A program made the position numbers and the translations under genes. The notes below the pieces were generated by a model. That model worked only from the letters and a program-made list of their open reading frames with translations, had not been told where the DNA came from and ran no database searches. A stretch of DNA of 64,000 bases from Rhabditoides inermis (lineage: Eukaryota > Nematoda > Chromadorea > Rhabditida > Rhabditidae), in contig CAWZYM010000301.1 in the NCBI GenBank assembly GCA_963966185.1, forward strand, positions 186,001 to 250,000, read 5' to 3'. Positions 9,956 to 21,925 of this stretch are shown here, piece after piece; position 1 is the stretch's first letter, and every line of letters starts with the position of its first letter.

Positions 9956-12740
9956 TTAGAGGGCCTTGAGGCAGAAGTCGAGCAGGCTGCTCGCTCCAAT
10001 GCGGAAGAGGGACGGGTTGAGCCACTCCTCGCCAAGAACCTACAATGTATACAATTAATCATTCGATGCATGATAACACAAACAATGAATAAGAATCAGG
10101 AAACCAATCAATACTTACGTCCTTGACGAGAGCAATGAATCCGAGGGCTTCCTCAGGGGTGCGAATACCGCCGGCCGGCTTGAATCCAATCTGAACAAGA
10201 ATATTAAAGTGAGATGGGAAGAAGGCACAATTGCAGTGTTATTGAATACGCACTTCTATACAATCAAAATGTACCAAGCATGAAACGTACATGTGCGGGA
10301 TTGCGGGTATATTCTCAATGGGGCTCACCTTGACTCCGGTGAGCTCGTAGTGCCTCTTGATGGCCTGGCACATGACGTACGCCACCTCCAGGGTAGCGTT
10401 CACAGACTCCTTGCCGGTCGACGTCTTGATGAAGTCAGAGCCTAAACATGCGCAAAATAAGTTTCACGAATGAAATGTTATAAAAACATGAATGAAATGT
10501 TATGAAAAGAATAAAAACATTTCGAAATGGAGAGCGTAAAAAATAAAAAGAACCGACCGGCGAGGATGCTGGCCCAGCTGGCCTTGTAGACGTTCTCGAG
10601 CGTCTTCAGCTCGCCCGTCGCCAGTATAGTCTTCAGGTGGGCAGCTCCGCACGCCGCCTTCATCGCAGCAACCTCCGAGTACACCACTCAAACAACGACG
10701 ATTAAAAAAAATAACTAGCAACCAATTCGAGACTCACGTTGCCAGTCTCCCTCGAGGGCGGCAGCACGGGAGATGACGATGTCGATCTCCGTCGCTCCAT
10801 CCGCCACAGTCAGCTCGATCTGAAAACAGGGTAATCCTCAGTTAAAATAAAAAAGCTCACCTCGAGCACACGCGACTTGAGGTGGTACTGTCCAGACGGG
10901 AAACCGCCAGCCACTGAAACGATTACAAATTAAATGTTTTTGATTGATGAAGCAAAAAAATCCAAACGGCACTAATCAGAGGCGATGCCGAATTGCTTGC
11001 TCTCCTTGACGAGGTGCTGCTTCACGTCGGCCACGCGAGCAGGGTACACGCACACCGCGCCGCAAGTCACAGACGAGTTCTAGAACATAACTACATAAAT
11101 CATTAACTCCACTGAAATTTATTTTACAACAGTCCAATCATACTTGGAGTTCAGTTTCACACAGATCCATATAAGTCGGTATCATTTGTGTTTTTCGAGC
11201 ATTTTGAGCACTTCGTTTTATTGAGGAAATTCGATGAGTACACCATGAAAATTAAGTTCCATGAAAAAGTTGTAATGCACATTATTGTCAAATCATTGCA
11301 TTCTAACAAATATGCGAAGAAAATTTAGCACTTTCGATAAGATAGACAATTTTGCATTCTGGAAAAAAACGTGTTGCGAATTTCGTGATGCAAAAGTTTT
11401 TCGAAAAATATGAATGCCGATAAAATCTGCTGCACAAGATCGGCGAATTTGGCGACGGCAGAATTCGCTGATCTTTCGTTGACTCTATTTCAGCGAATTT
11501 GGCGACGGCAGAATTCGCTGAACTTTTGTTCCTACATTTCCGCGAATATGGCGAGGGCAGAATACGCTGAATTCCAGTGAACAAAAATTCTGCCACCGAG
11601 AGGAATCGAACCGGCGCCCTCCGTTCACCAACCGTCCATCTTACCAATATACCACCTCCGCTCTCTCTCAGCCGCTGTGAACTGGAGAATGTGTCCGCGA
11701 ACATCTATGTAATTGCGCACATCTGTTTAGCTATTCGCATTCCAAAAGGAAGAACACAGTTCTCGCTGTTGCTGGTATATTAAAACTTAGATGTTTTTAT
11801 ATACCATCAACAGTCGTTTGCATTCTTCTTTTTCAGAATCATGATGGCGCATGTTTCACAACGTTTTAGTGTTTAAGAATCTCTGTGAACGAGCTGCCAT
11901 GGTGTATTGGTAACATTCACGCTTCGTGATCGAGGGACGACGGTTCGATCCCCTCACCGGCCGAACTTTTGTGAAAGCGAATTTGATCCATCGCTTTTCA
12001 GCGAATTTGGCCATCGCTAAATTCGCGGAAAACACACAAAGTTCAGCGAATTCTGCCGTCGCCAAATTCGCCGAAACCATGCCAATGAAGTTCCACGAAT
12101 TCTGTCATCGCAATATTTGCAGATTTGAAAAAGAAGTTTTTTCTTCGCCCGCGAATGTTTTGATAATATTTTGACAACACAAATTCCCCATCCGAATTTT
12201 GCCGATCACATCGTTTTGTTAAGCATGTTTCGAAATCTGCTACAATGCTGTAGAGGGCGATGAAAGGTCCCGGATAAGGTTGAAAGTAGCACTGTAGCGA
12301 TACTCTCGAAAATCACAAATGATACCGACTTATATACTTGGAACTGTATCAGTTTGGTAAAGGTAATGAAACTCACTCCGGGCACGGGAGCCATGGCCCT
12401 GTCGACGAGGGCTGTGACGCGGGCCTTCGTGTCATCTCCGGCCAAAGTGGTAAGGTCAATGTATCCAACAACCTTCAGCACCTCTGCCTTCTGAAACCAT
12501 GTGAAAATGTCATTGAACGCTGTTTGCTACAACTTGAATACTTTACTTTTCCTTACTCCTCTCATATCCCTGTTTCTTACTCACATCGTCAAGGAGCTCC
12601 TTGGCCTTGGCCTCGTATCCGGCAGTGATCTTGGCGATCTCCTCCTTGCAGAACGTGCGTGCCGTCTCCTTGTCAAAGGCAGACTGATCGAAGGGAAGGG
12701 TAACAACGGTCATATTCTGCAAATGTTGCGATATAGACAT
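9956..12740 (-). CDS. DERA: Deoxyribose-phosphate aldolase
   Basis: Class I aldolase cleaving 2-deoxyribose-5-phosphate to glyceraldehyde-3-phosphate and acetaldehyde in deoxynucleoside catabolism. Nine exons can be followed. They encode VVGYIDLTTLAGDDT (about 12420-12470), VTCGAVCVYPARVADVKQHL (11010-11070), VAGGFPSGQ (10890), TEIDIVISRAAAL, then SDFIKTSTGK with the Schiff-base lysine (10410-10440) and IGFKPAGGIRTPEEAL with the second catalytic-site lysine (10140-10190). It ends IGASSLLDFCLKAL and stop at 9956-9958. Two starts are possible: ATG at 12740, or ATG at 12713, which lies just after a CAG that could be a splice acceptor for a 5' leader exon. The 1.3-kb intron at about 11086-12377 contains SINE-like repeats. 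The gene diverges from CARNMT1, with 445 bp between the start codons. Confidence 0.95.
11430..11671 (-). mobile_element. tRNA-derived SINE-like element, copy A
   Basis: On the minus strand, 11671-11591 reads like a tRNA head: an A-box-like GGTGGTATATTGGTAAGATGG and a B-box GGTTCGATTCC. The cloverleaf pairings are degenerate, so it is not a functional tRNA. Downstream (11570-11440) come three copies of a 26-28 bp imperfect palindrome of the type GCGAATTCTGCCGTCGCCAA followed by ATTCGC. Copy B at 11885-12125 repeats the same order of parts in the opposite direction, which defines the family. Confidence 0.65.
11885..12125 (+). mobile_element. tRNA-derived SINE-like element, copy B
   Basis: Head at 11891-11965 with A-box-like GCCATGGTGTATTGGTAAC and B-box GGTTCGATCCC. 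The T-arm pairs at four of five positions, but no clean acceptor stem forms. The tail at 12000-12121 has three palindromic GCGAATT...AATTCGC units, the second matching the copy A unit almost exactly. Copies A and B are head to head, about 220 bp apart, within a DERA intron. Confidence 0.65.
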
Positions 12741-13185
12741 TGCGAAAATAGGTAATCGGAACCACTCGGAAAAGATAATATTATAATGCTAAAAACAAGA
12801 CGCATAATACAAATCCTGTGCGGAGTGAACATTCAGTTGGTTGCGAAACATTCGAAACGAGCAAACAACGCGCAGTCGCCGTTATCGATGCGTTTGTAAC
12901 ACAGAGTGTCAAGGCAGAGCCATTCATTTAAAGGTGGCGTGGTTCGATAAACTATGATAAGATCGGAGCGCATCATATCAGAAAAAAATACGAAAAAAAG
13001 CTTGCACCGCGTAAAAAATGTGAGAATTCGACAGCTTAGCGTGGTGTGTGACTACAAATTCAAAAATTATGCGAGACAGTGTGTGAAAGGGAGAGGACCA
13101 GTCAGCAAATTGTATTGATTTATCACTACAGTTGAGGTGAAATTTTTGTCACTTTTTTTCTTCCCTCGTCTCGCTTCGCTTCAAG
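12741..13185. promoter_or_regulatory. Divergent promoter region between DERA and CARNMT1
   Basis: The 445 bp separate two start codons that point away from each other, so this stretch must hold the 5' leaders and probably both promoters. I see no clear TATA box. No further coding sequence was seen. Confidence 0.5.
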
Positions 13186-15445
13186 ATGGCTGATTCTGCA
13201 GTTTCCGTAGCTGCAGATGAATCAGATGCACCGGTGAACGAATCACATTCTCACAGACACTCCACCGGCGACGCCTGCTGCGATCAGGGTAAGTTCAATC
13301 TAAATACCATGTAATGAATATAATCACATATTAGAAACATCGTGTTGTCGTACAGAATCCGCCTCGTCCTCGGATCCGCAGGACGACGTGGCGGCCGCCG
13401 AGCTGGTCATCAATGCCTTCCACAACTACAAGTACCACGGACGTGACAAGATCTACAACATGATCGGTTCGTTCAAGTGAGTTCAATCCACTGTGTTTTC
13501 TCCCCACCGTACCGTACCCCTTTCATTGCAGACGTCTAAGCCCTGCGCATCAGAAGATTCTCACCGACCAGCACTCGGCACATGTGCGCGAGCTGCTATG
13601 CTGCATCGACCACAACCACAGGTTGGACATACATCGTAAACCAGAATGTATCTACTTTACCTAGAGTGTTGAAGCAACTCGTTGCGTATGGAGCGGATAT
13701 GTTCGGGGAGGAGACGGCGCGCGCCCTCCGCATCACACAGCGACGACCCGCCACGCCCATGTACATGGGAAAGGTACCGTACCTATGTATTATATGAATT
13801 TCAAGTACCGTACTCTCTTGCAGGTGCAATCCACTCTGAAGCAGATCGTGCGCGAGTGGAGCGTCGAGGGATTCGATGAGCGCCGGCCGACGTACGAGGC
13901 GATCGAGGTGCTCATTCACTTATCGATTGATATAGATTATCGATCCGTGTCAGTCGACCCTGGTCGCTCGCTTTCCCCCGGCGACGCGCGAGTCTGTGCG
14001 GGTGCTGGTGCCTGGGGCCGGGCTCGGACGACTCGCCTGGGATCTCGTCGCACAGGTCCGGTAGCTCTGTATAAGGTGTACGGTAACCACTAGATACGAT
14101 AGCGTTCATGTAATATTTTAGTGTTGTCATGAGCGGCTCTAGGATTTATTGTATTGAGTTGAATACGCGTGACATCGATTGCACGTGAAACATGGAAATC
14201 ACAAAATCACAAACTTTCATTTTTCAGGGTTTCACAGTGCAGGGCAACGAGTACAGTCTGTTCATGCTGCTAGCATCCTGCTACATGCTCAACCACGCGG
14301 TCAAGGTATGAAAGGAGAGAGACGGAGGGAGAGAGAGGGGGGATAGACGGAGGGACAGACGGACTGACGGACAGACTCCTGTTCAGGAAGAGGAGCTGAC
14401 AATCTACCCGTGGGTGCTGGAGTCTAACAATCACTGGAGCTACGCGGACCGCTGTCGGCCCGTCAAGTTCCCTGACATATGTCCGGCCGAGTATGGCATA
14501 CCGGTGAGGAGAGGGAGGGGGATAGATGACGTGACGATGAAACTATCTCAGAGCAGCAACACGTTCTCCATGTGTGCTGGCGAGTTCATGGCGACGACTG
14601 GCGACCAGGTAGAAGCATTATAGACTGTAAGATTGCACAGTCCTTTTACCTACCATACTCATTTGAGGATGGCGAGTGGAGCTGCGTGGCGACCGCGTGG
14701 TTCGTCGACACTGCCCACAACGTACTCGACTATGTCGACCACATATGGACCATACTCAAGGTACTGGCTGTAGTTGTAAGATGTTGCTATGATAACATCA
14801 TTTTGATATTGGGGGGTCACTCGCGCGTCTCGGTGTCTCATTGCTTGTGTTCTTATAACGTTTGTTTCTATTGTTTTTGTTTATTTGTTGTTCTCATTAT
14901 CACACACATTATTGCACGCGATAAATGTCTATCATTCATATTACTATAGGTTTTCCTCGGTGGAATATATGAGTTGTGATTATTCTCATTTCAGCCCGGA
15001 GGCGTGTGGGTGAACGCGGGTCCTCTCACATGGCATTATGCAGACAGCGAGGAGATGAGCATCGAACTGCCATACGACGAGCTCAAGAGAGTGGTGCGTC
15101 TTCCTCCCTCTCCCTCTCCCTCTCCCTCTCCCTCTCCCTCTCCCTCTCCCTCTCCCTCTCCCTCTCCCTCTCCCTCTCCCTCTCCCTCTCCCTCTCCCTC
15201 TCCCTCTCTTTCTCTCTCCCTCTCTCCCTCTCTCCCTCTCTCCCTCTCTCCCTCTCTCCCTCTCTCCCTCTCTCCCTCTCTCCCTCTCTTCTCTCTCGCC
15301 CACCCATCCAATCATCCAGATCGAGCACCGTGGCTTCCGCGTGGAGGAGGAGCGTCGCATACCCTCTGGATACACTGGCAACCCCCACAGTATGCTCAAT
15401 CACCGATACGAGTGCGCCTTCTTTGTCGCAGTCAAAGACGAATAG
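13186..15445 (+). CDS. CARNMT1: Carnosine N-methyltransferase (C9orf41/UPF0586 family)
   Basis: SAM-dependent methyltransferase family that makes anserine from carnosine. It starts MADSAVSVAADESD at 13186. Segments in order: VINAFHNYKYHGRDKIYNMI with LSPAHQKIL; FGEETARALRI; QSTLKQIVREWSVEGFDERR; then, across a 45-bp intron (13909-13953), FPPATRESVRVLVPGAGLGR, which contains the SAM-binding VLVPGAGLGRLAWDL motif. QGNEYSLFMLLASCYMLNH, FSMCAGEF, ATAWFVDTAHNVLDYVDHIW, LKPGGVWVNAGPLTWHY and SMLNHRYECAFFVAVKDE with stop at 15443-15445 follow. These are the hallmark blocks of the family, and the visible product is about 370 residues, near the usual length. An intron near 15100-15300 is filled with CT-rich hexamer repeats. 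The 3' UTR begins with an (AT)n run. Confidence 0.93.
15105..15292. repeat. CTCCCT-type microsatellite in a CARNMT1 intron
   Basis: About 190 bp of CCCTCT units changing to CCCTCTCT units, sitting directly before the acceptor-side sequence of the exon encoding the IEHRGFRVEEERR block. On the sense strand it forms a very long pyrimidine tract. Apparent open frames (SPSPSP, LSLSLS) on either strand are repeat artefacts. Confidence 0.9.
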
Positions 15446-15454
15446 GCTATGTGA

Positions 15455-15457
<3 letters not shown>

Positions 15458-15515
<58 letters not shown>
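15458..15515. repeat. (AT)n microsatellite in the CARNMT1 3' UTR
   Basis: An uninterrupted alternating AT tract begins about 15 bp after the CARNMT1 stop codon. Confidence 0.9.
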
Positions 15516-15518
<3 letters not shown>

Positions 15519-15724
15519 TATTCATATGAATTTTGGTGATAACACGGGATAAGAGAAGGAGATACAATAAAAGCATATGATAAAGATATGCATTTGTAAT
15601 TGTTGCGTTTTGGTTTTGAGCGTCATAGTCATCATTTTCCACTGTCACTTGTTTTTGTTCGCGTTTTCGTCATTTATGTCGCCTTCTCCCTTCCGGGCGG
15701 TTGCTGCTTGATAGTTGCGGGATC

Positions 15725-16358
15725 ATGGATCCATTCCAGGAGAGAGGTAGGTGAAGGACTGAGAGCGAGAGAGAGAGAGAGAGAGACGGACAAAGAGAGT
15801 GAGAGCATTGCAGCCGTCATCGACTGGCCTCTTCTCCCCGTGGAACTGCACCAGAATGTGCTTCTCCGCCTCCCTCCTTCCGATCTCCTCACCTACTCCA
15901 CCCTGCCCAAATACGGGTACGATGGGGGCGGGACTCGGAGGGGAGGAGCTGCAGAGACGATCGTCGTTGCAGAGACGAGGTGCTGATTCCGTGTTTGCGC
16001 GAGCGAGTCGCGCCTCGCCACGTCGTCTTCAATGGACGCCAGAAGAGGATCGAGTGGCGCACGGCAGTGTGCACGGTTCGAAAAGCTCGCCTCGCTCAAG
16101 TTGTGAAGCTTTCTAGGAGATTATGTATGCGTGGGGAAAGGGCGAGGCGGCGAGGCGCCGCGGACTGTGTGCACGATGGCACGCATTCCACAGTGCCTTC
16201 GAGTACGTAGAGTGGCGGTGACCAGATGTATCTCTCTCGTCCAGGTGCGGGTGCGACAGCGCCGTGGGTGGTCTCGGCCTGATTATGCGTCATCTCTCAC
16301 TTTACTGGACAGTCGCGAGCAAACTCAACAAGGAAGTGTGCATGACGTTCGATCAGGT

Positions 16359-16413
<55 letters not shown>

Positions 16414-17759
16414 TGGAGGAAGGGGAATGATGGGATGATTGAGTGCACGCCGGCGGACCTGCGTATGTACTGTGAGGTGAAGAAGAGGGTTCATCCGGGG
16501 GATGACGTCATCAGGGCGCATGGGCTGATCGTCAAGTTCGCCCATGGGTACAGCGAGGAGGACAAGGTGGAGAGGGGCGACAAAGGAAGGAAAGGAAAAC
16601 GAACTCGAATCAGCTCACCACTCTGCTGTCTCTTCTCCGCGAGGTGCGCACTTCCTCCATCAGCCTTCTCGGACTCAATGAGCTTCCTAGGCTCTGGAGC
16701 GCGCTGATGGTGAGTGGGCGTGACCTTAATGGGCGTGGTCTGAGTGATCGCTGCTTCAGGATGCGTCCCTGGAGTGCATCCACGCGCCGAACTCTTTCGT
16801 CATGGATTTGCCTCGTCTCAGCTCTCTCCGATGCCTCTCCGTGTCTCTCCGTGTTTTCGACTTGGGTTTATGCACTACCCGAGAGATCAACCAGGCTGTC
16901 AAGGTACTCTCTCCCTTTTCTCCACTTTCCCTTCTTTTTTCTCTAATTTTTCTCTATCTCTATTTTTCCCTTATTCATTACTGCCGGGATCAACAATGTG
17001 ACAAACATACAATGAATTTTCCCTTATAAAATATTCTTTCTACTTTCTTTATCCTCTCTCTCACTTTTCTCTACACTCTCAACAGTCCATCCCTTTGTGT
17101 CTTTCTACTGACCCACTGTATTGCATGATTGGCAATGCGGAAACCGCACTCTGTACAACATCCACGTTCGCTGCAACGACGACGTGCATCGCAAGGATGT
17201 GTGGCCGGTATGCCCTCCTCCACTCTTCCTCCTCCCCCTCTCCCATCCCATCTCCCCCTGTGCCCTTCCTCCTCACCCGTCCCCCTCCAGCGTCCGATGG
17301 CTCATCTCATCCGCGACTGGGCAGTCGACTCCCAGATCGCCTGTCCTTCCGATGGCTGCCACTGCATCACCTTCTTCCTCCACAACTGCAACGGCCAGCG
17401 CCTGGTGGTGAGTGGGCGGGACATGAGTGGGCGGAGCTTGCCCGTTCAGGTGACGGTGCGTCGCATTCACGAAGAGTCGACTGAAGGTTGCTTCTCGAGG
17501 GTGCGGGTTCTGAAGGAGGGAGAGGAGTTTGGTCATTGCGGACAGGTCTTCTGCAATCGGCTCGATGGAGTGGCGAAGAAAGACGCGAGCAAGCAGCGCA
17601 GGTTAGCATGATCTCTCTCCTTTCTCTCTCTCCCTCTCTCTTCACTCATCTTTTTTAATCATAAGTGATATGTTCAGATACTTTCGGTACAACCTGGACG
17701 CTGAGTTTGTGATGGAGAGTGAAGAAGAGGAGGAGGAGGAGGAGGGAGAGGAGCAGTAG
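15725..17759 (+). CDS. F-box-like protein of unknown role
   Basis: ATG at 15725 opens a tiny exon, MDPFQER. It splices at GTAGGT (15747) to an exon at 15814 that reads VIDWPLLPVELHQNVLLRLP followed by PSDLLTYSTLPK, a good match to the F-box pattern (LP.E....ILs.L...dLl..s.vsK). F-box proteins bind SKP1 and recruit targets to SCF ubiquitin ligases. Later exons encode DEVLIPCLRERVAPRHVVFN, a cysteine- and histidine-containing middle region, LSLLREVRTSSISLLGLNEL, FVMDLPRLSSLRCLSVSL, RDWAVDSQIACPSDGCHCIT and, near the end, CFSRVRVLKEGEEFGHCGQV. The C-terminus is an acidic Glu run (ESEEEEEEEEGEEQ) with stop at 17757-17759. I do not recognise a substrate-binding domain, and exon limits in the middle are uncertain. 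Confidence 0.6.
16358..16407. repeat. (GA)n directly after a splice donor in the F-box gene
   Basis: The donor GTGAGAGAGAGA runs straight into about 45 bp of GA repeat, so the microsatellite shares bases with the 5' splice site. Confidence 0.8.
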
Positions 17760-18134
17760 CAAGACACAGTAGATAATCAATAATTATACTTTTGTATAGC
17801 ATGCATCTTAATGTCATGCTATACTCAAGTTTTGTGTACATTTTGTTCATTACTGCGTATTCTACATCTTATGTAGGCTAAAAATAAATAAGTTTTTCCC
17901 CTTTGTGACTAATATTTAATATGGCGTCTGTCTGTCTTTCAATGTGACTTCTATCACATTTTCAATGCGACTTCTATCACAGCGACTTCTTTTCATACTG
18001 AATCGTGTTTCTCACATGGGCACCCGGGTGTCAATTTGAATGATGAAAATACGATTGAAATATAATTTAATGATGTTCTTGGTTTATTTTTAGTTCAATC
18101 AGATAACGAGATATAAGCTGCTTGTGATCGGGAC
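17760..18134. other. intergenic stretch with 3' end signals of the F-box gene
   Basis: An AATAAA motif near 17884 is a plausible polyadenylation signal about 125 bp after the F-box gene stop. The rest is A/T-rich, with short repeats of ATCACAGCGACTTC type near 17950-17990. No gene was seen. Confidence 0.5.
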
Positions 18135-21100
18135 AGTATGTTCGTTCAGAGAATTTTTTTAAATTTAGTTCGTTCAAAATCTTTCATGCTCGATCAGGGA
18201 GCTTTCATGTTCGTTAAGGGAGCTTTTATGCTCGAACAGGAAGCATTTATGTTCGTTCAGGGAGCTTTTATGCTCGTTCAGGAAGCTTTCATGTTCGTTC
18301 AGGGAAGTTTTATGCTCTATCAAGAAGCTTTTATGCTCGTTCATCGAGCTTTTATGGTCGTTCTGGGAGCTTTAATGTTCGATCAGGGAACTTTTATGTT
18401 CTTTCAGGGAGCTTTTATGCTAGATCAGGGAGCTTTTATGTTCGTTCAGGGAGCTTTTATGCTCGTTCAGGGAGTTTTAATGTTCGTTCAGGGAGCTTTT
18501 ATACTCGTTCAGGAACCTTTTCTGTTCGTTTAGGGAGCTTTCATGCTCGATCAGGGAGCTTTTCTGTTCGTTCAGGGAGCTTCATGTTCGTTCAAAAAAG
18601 TTTTATGCTCGTTCAAGAAGCTTTTATGCTCGTTCATCGAGCTTTTAGGGTCGTTCTGGGAGCTTCAATGTTCGATCAGGGAGCTTTTATGTTCTTTCAG
18701 GGATCTTTTATGCTAGATCAGGGAGCTTTTATGTAGCTTTTATGTTCGTTCAGGGAGCTTTTATGCTCCTTCAGGGAGCTTCAATGTTCGTTCAGGAAGC
18801 TTTTATGCTCGTTCAAACGGGCTTTCATGTTAGTTAAAAAAGCTTTAATGTTCGATCAGGGAGCTTTTATGTTCTTTCAGGGAGCTTTCATGCTCGTTCA
18901 GGGAGTTTCAATGTTCGTTCAGGGAGCTTTTATACTCGTTCAGGAACCTTTTCTGTTCGTTTAGGGAGCTTTCATGCTTGATCAGGGAGCTTTTCTGTTT
19001 GATCAGGGAGCTTTCATGTTCGTTAAGGGAGCTTTTATGCTCGATCAGGGAGCTTTCATGTTTGTTAAGGGAGCTTTTATGCTTTTTTCAGGAAGCTTTC
19101 ACGTTCGTTCAGAGAGCTTTTATGTTCTTTCAGGGCTCGTTCAGGGAGTTTCAATGTTCGTTCAGGGAGCTTTTATACTCGTTCAGGTACCTTTTCTGTT
19201 CGTTTAGGGAGCTTTCATGCTTGATCAGGGAGCTTTTCTGTTTGATCAGGGAGCTTTCATGTTCGTTAAGGGAGCTTTTATGCTCGATCAGGGAGCTTTC
19301 ATGTTTGTTAAGGGAGCTTTTATGCTTTTTTCAGGCAGCTTTCACGTTCGTTCAGAGAGCTTTTATGTTCGTTCAGGGAGCTGTTATGCTCGTTCATGGA
19401 ACTTTTATGCTCGATCAAGAAACTTTTATGCTCGTTCATCGAGCTTTTATGGTCGTTCTGGGAGATTTATTGTTTGTTCAGAGAGCTTTTATGTTCTTTC
19501 AGGGAGCTTTTATGCTCGTTCAGGGAGCTGTAATGTCCGTTCAGGGAGCTTTTATACTTGATCAGGGTATCAGGGAGCTTTTATACTTGATCAGGGAGCT
19601 TTTCTGTTTGTTCAGGGAGCTTTTATGCTCGATCAGGGAGCTTTTATGTTCGTTCAGGGAGCTTTTATGCTCGATCAGGGAGCTTTTATGCTCGATCAGA
19701 GAGCTTTTATGCTCGATCAGGGAGCTTTTATGCTTGTTTATTCAGGGAGCTGTTATGCTTGTCCAGAGAGCTTTCATTCTCGATCAGGTAACTCGGGTGC
19801 TCGATCAGGAAGCTGTTATGCTTGTCCAGGGAGCTTTCATGCTCGATCAGGTAGCTTGTGTGCTCGATCAGGAAGCTTTTGTGTTTTTCAGACAGCTTGC
19901 TCGATCAGGAAGCTTTCATGCTCGTTGAGGGAGCATTTATGTTCGTTCAGGAAACTTTTATGCTCGATCAGGGAGCTTTTAAGCTCGATCAGGAAGCTTT
20001 TATGTTCGTTCAGGGAGATTTTATGCTCGTTCAGGGAGCTTTCATGTTCGTTAAGGGAGCTTTTATGCTCGATCAAGAAGCTTTTATGCTCGTTCATCGA
20101 GCATAAAAGGGTCGTTCTGGGAGCTTTAATGTTCGTTCAGGGAGCTTTTATGTTCTTTCAAGGAGCTTTTATGCTCGTTCAGGGAGCTTTAATGTTTGTT
20201 AAGGGAGCTTTTATGCTCGATCAAGAAATTTTTATGCTCGTTCATCGAGCTTTTACGCTCCTTCAGGAAGCTTTTCTGTTCGTTCAGGGAGCTTTTATGC
20301 TCGATCAGGGGGCTTTTATGTTCGTTCAGGGAGCTTTAATGTTCGTTCAGCGAGCTTTTATGCTCGATAAGGGAGCTTTTATGCTCGTTCAGGGAGCTTT
20401 TATGTTCTTTCAGGAAGCTTCTATGCTAGATCAGGGAGCTTTTATGTTCGTTCAGGGAGCTATCAAATTCGTTCAGATTTCAGGGAGCTTTTATGCTCGA
20501 TCAGAGAGCTTTTATGTTCGTTCAGCGAGCTTTAATGTTCGTTCAGCGAGCTTTTATGCTCGATAAGGGAGCTTTTATGCTCGTTCAGGGAGCTTTTATG
20601 TTCTTTCAGGAAGCTTCTATGCTAGATCAGGGAGCTTTTATGTTCGTTCAGAGAGCTATCAAATTCGTTCAGATTTCAGGGAGCTTTTATGCTCGATAAG
20701 GGAGCTTTTATGCTCGTTCAGGGAGCTTTCTTGTTTCATGTTCGTTCAGGGAAGTTTATGCTCGATCAAGAAGCTTTTATGCTCGTTCATCGAGTATTTA
20801 TGGTCGTTCTGAGAGCTTTAATGTTCGATCAGGGAACTTTTACGATCTTTCAGGGAGCTTTTATGCTAGATCAGAAAGCTTTTATGTTCGTTCAGGAAGC
20901 TTTTATGCTCGATCAGGAAGCTTTCGTGGTCAATGAGAGAGCTCTCAAACTCGTTCAGAATTCAGAGAGCTTTTATGCTCGTTCAGAGAGCTGTTATGCG
21001 TGTCCAGGGAGCTTTCATGCTCAATCAGGTAGCTTGTGTGCTCGATCAGTAAGCTTTCATGTTCGTTCAGGGAGCTTTAATGTTCGTTCAGGGAGCTTTT

Positions 21101-21925
21101 ATGCTCGATCAGGGAGCTTTTAAGCTCGATAAGGAAGCTTTTATGCTAATTCAGAAAAGCTTTTATGTTCGTTCAGGAAGCTTTTATGCTCGATCAGGAA
21201 GCTTTCGTGGTCGTTGAGAGAGCTCTCAAACTCGTTCAGAATTCAGGGAGCTTTTATGCTCGTTCAGAGAGCTGTTATGCGTGTCCAGGGAGCTTTCATG
21301 CTCGATCAGGTAGCTTGTGTGCTCGATCAGTAAGCTTTCATGTTCGTTCAGGGAGCTTTAATGTTCGTTTAGGGAGCTTTTATGCTCGATCAGGGAGCTT
21401 TTAAGCTCGATAAGGAAGCTTTTATGCTCGATCAAGAAGCTTTTATGCTTGTTCATCGAGCTTTCATGGTCGTTCTGGGAACTTTAATGTTCGTTCAGGA
21501 AGCTTTTTTTGTTCATCCAGGGAGCTTTTATGCTTGTCCAGGGAGCTCTCATGCTCGATCAAGTAGCTTGTGTGCTCGATCAGGAAGCTTTTGTGTTTTT
21601 CAGGGAGGAAGCTTTCGTGCTCGATCAGGTAGCTTGTGTGCTCGATCAGGAAGCTTTTTTTTGTTTTTCAGGGAGATTTAATGTTCGTTCATGAAGCTTT
21701 TATGCTCGATCAGGGAGCTTTTATGTTCGTTCAGAAAGCTTTTATGCTCGATCAGGGAGCTTTTATTCTCGATCAGGGAGCTTTTATGCTCGTTCATCGA
21801 GCATAGTCGTTCTGGGAGCTTTGATGTTCGTTCAGGGAGCTTTTATGTTTTTTCAGGGAGCTTTTATGCTAGATCAGGGAGCTTTTATGTTCGTTCAGGG
21901 AGGTTTTATGCTTGTTCAGGGAGCT
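18135..21925. repeat. 3.8-kb minisatellite, 21-bp period
   Basis: Roughly 170-180 head-to-tail copies of a degenerate unit with consensus GGGAGCTTTTATGCTCGATCA, alternating with a variant that ends TTCGTTCA. Most copies carry AGCTTT. Because 21 is divisible by three and the consensus lacks stops in more than one frame, long spurious frames exist, up to about 316 codons of GAFMLDQ-like heptads on plus. Larger blocks are also duplicated: 18960-19090 with 19200-19330, 20330-20480 with 20540-20690, and 20870-21120 with 21165-21400. I do not regard it as coding: there is no splice-consistent start, codon use follows the repeat, and indels shift frame between copies. Confidence 0.93.

Noticed and set aside
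11591..11671. Functional tRNA gene on minus in the DERA intron.
   Set aside because: A and B boxes are present, but acceptor and anticodon stems do not pair. A second similar head with the same tail shows a SINE-like family.
14976..15539. Ser/Pro/Leu repeat frames at the CARNMT1 intron.
   Set aside because: Simple-repeat artefact inside an intron with clear flanking exons of the methyltransferase.
18978..20566. Open frames of more than 300 codons on plus in the minisatellite.
   Set aside because: They arise from a 21-bp repeat unit lacking stops. They shift frame between copies and lack splice or start context.
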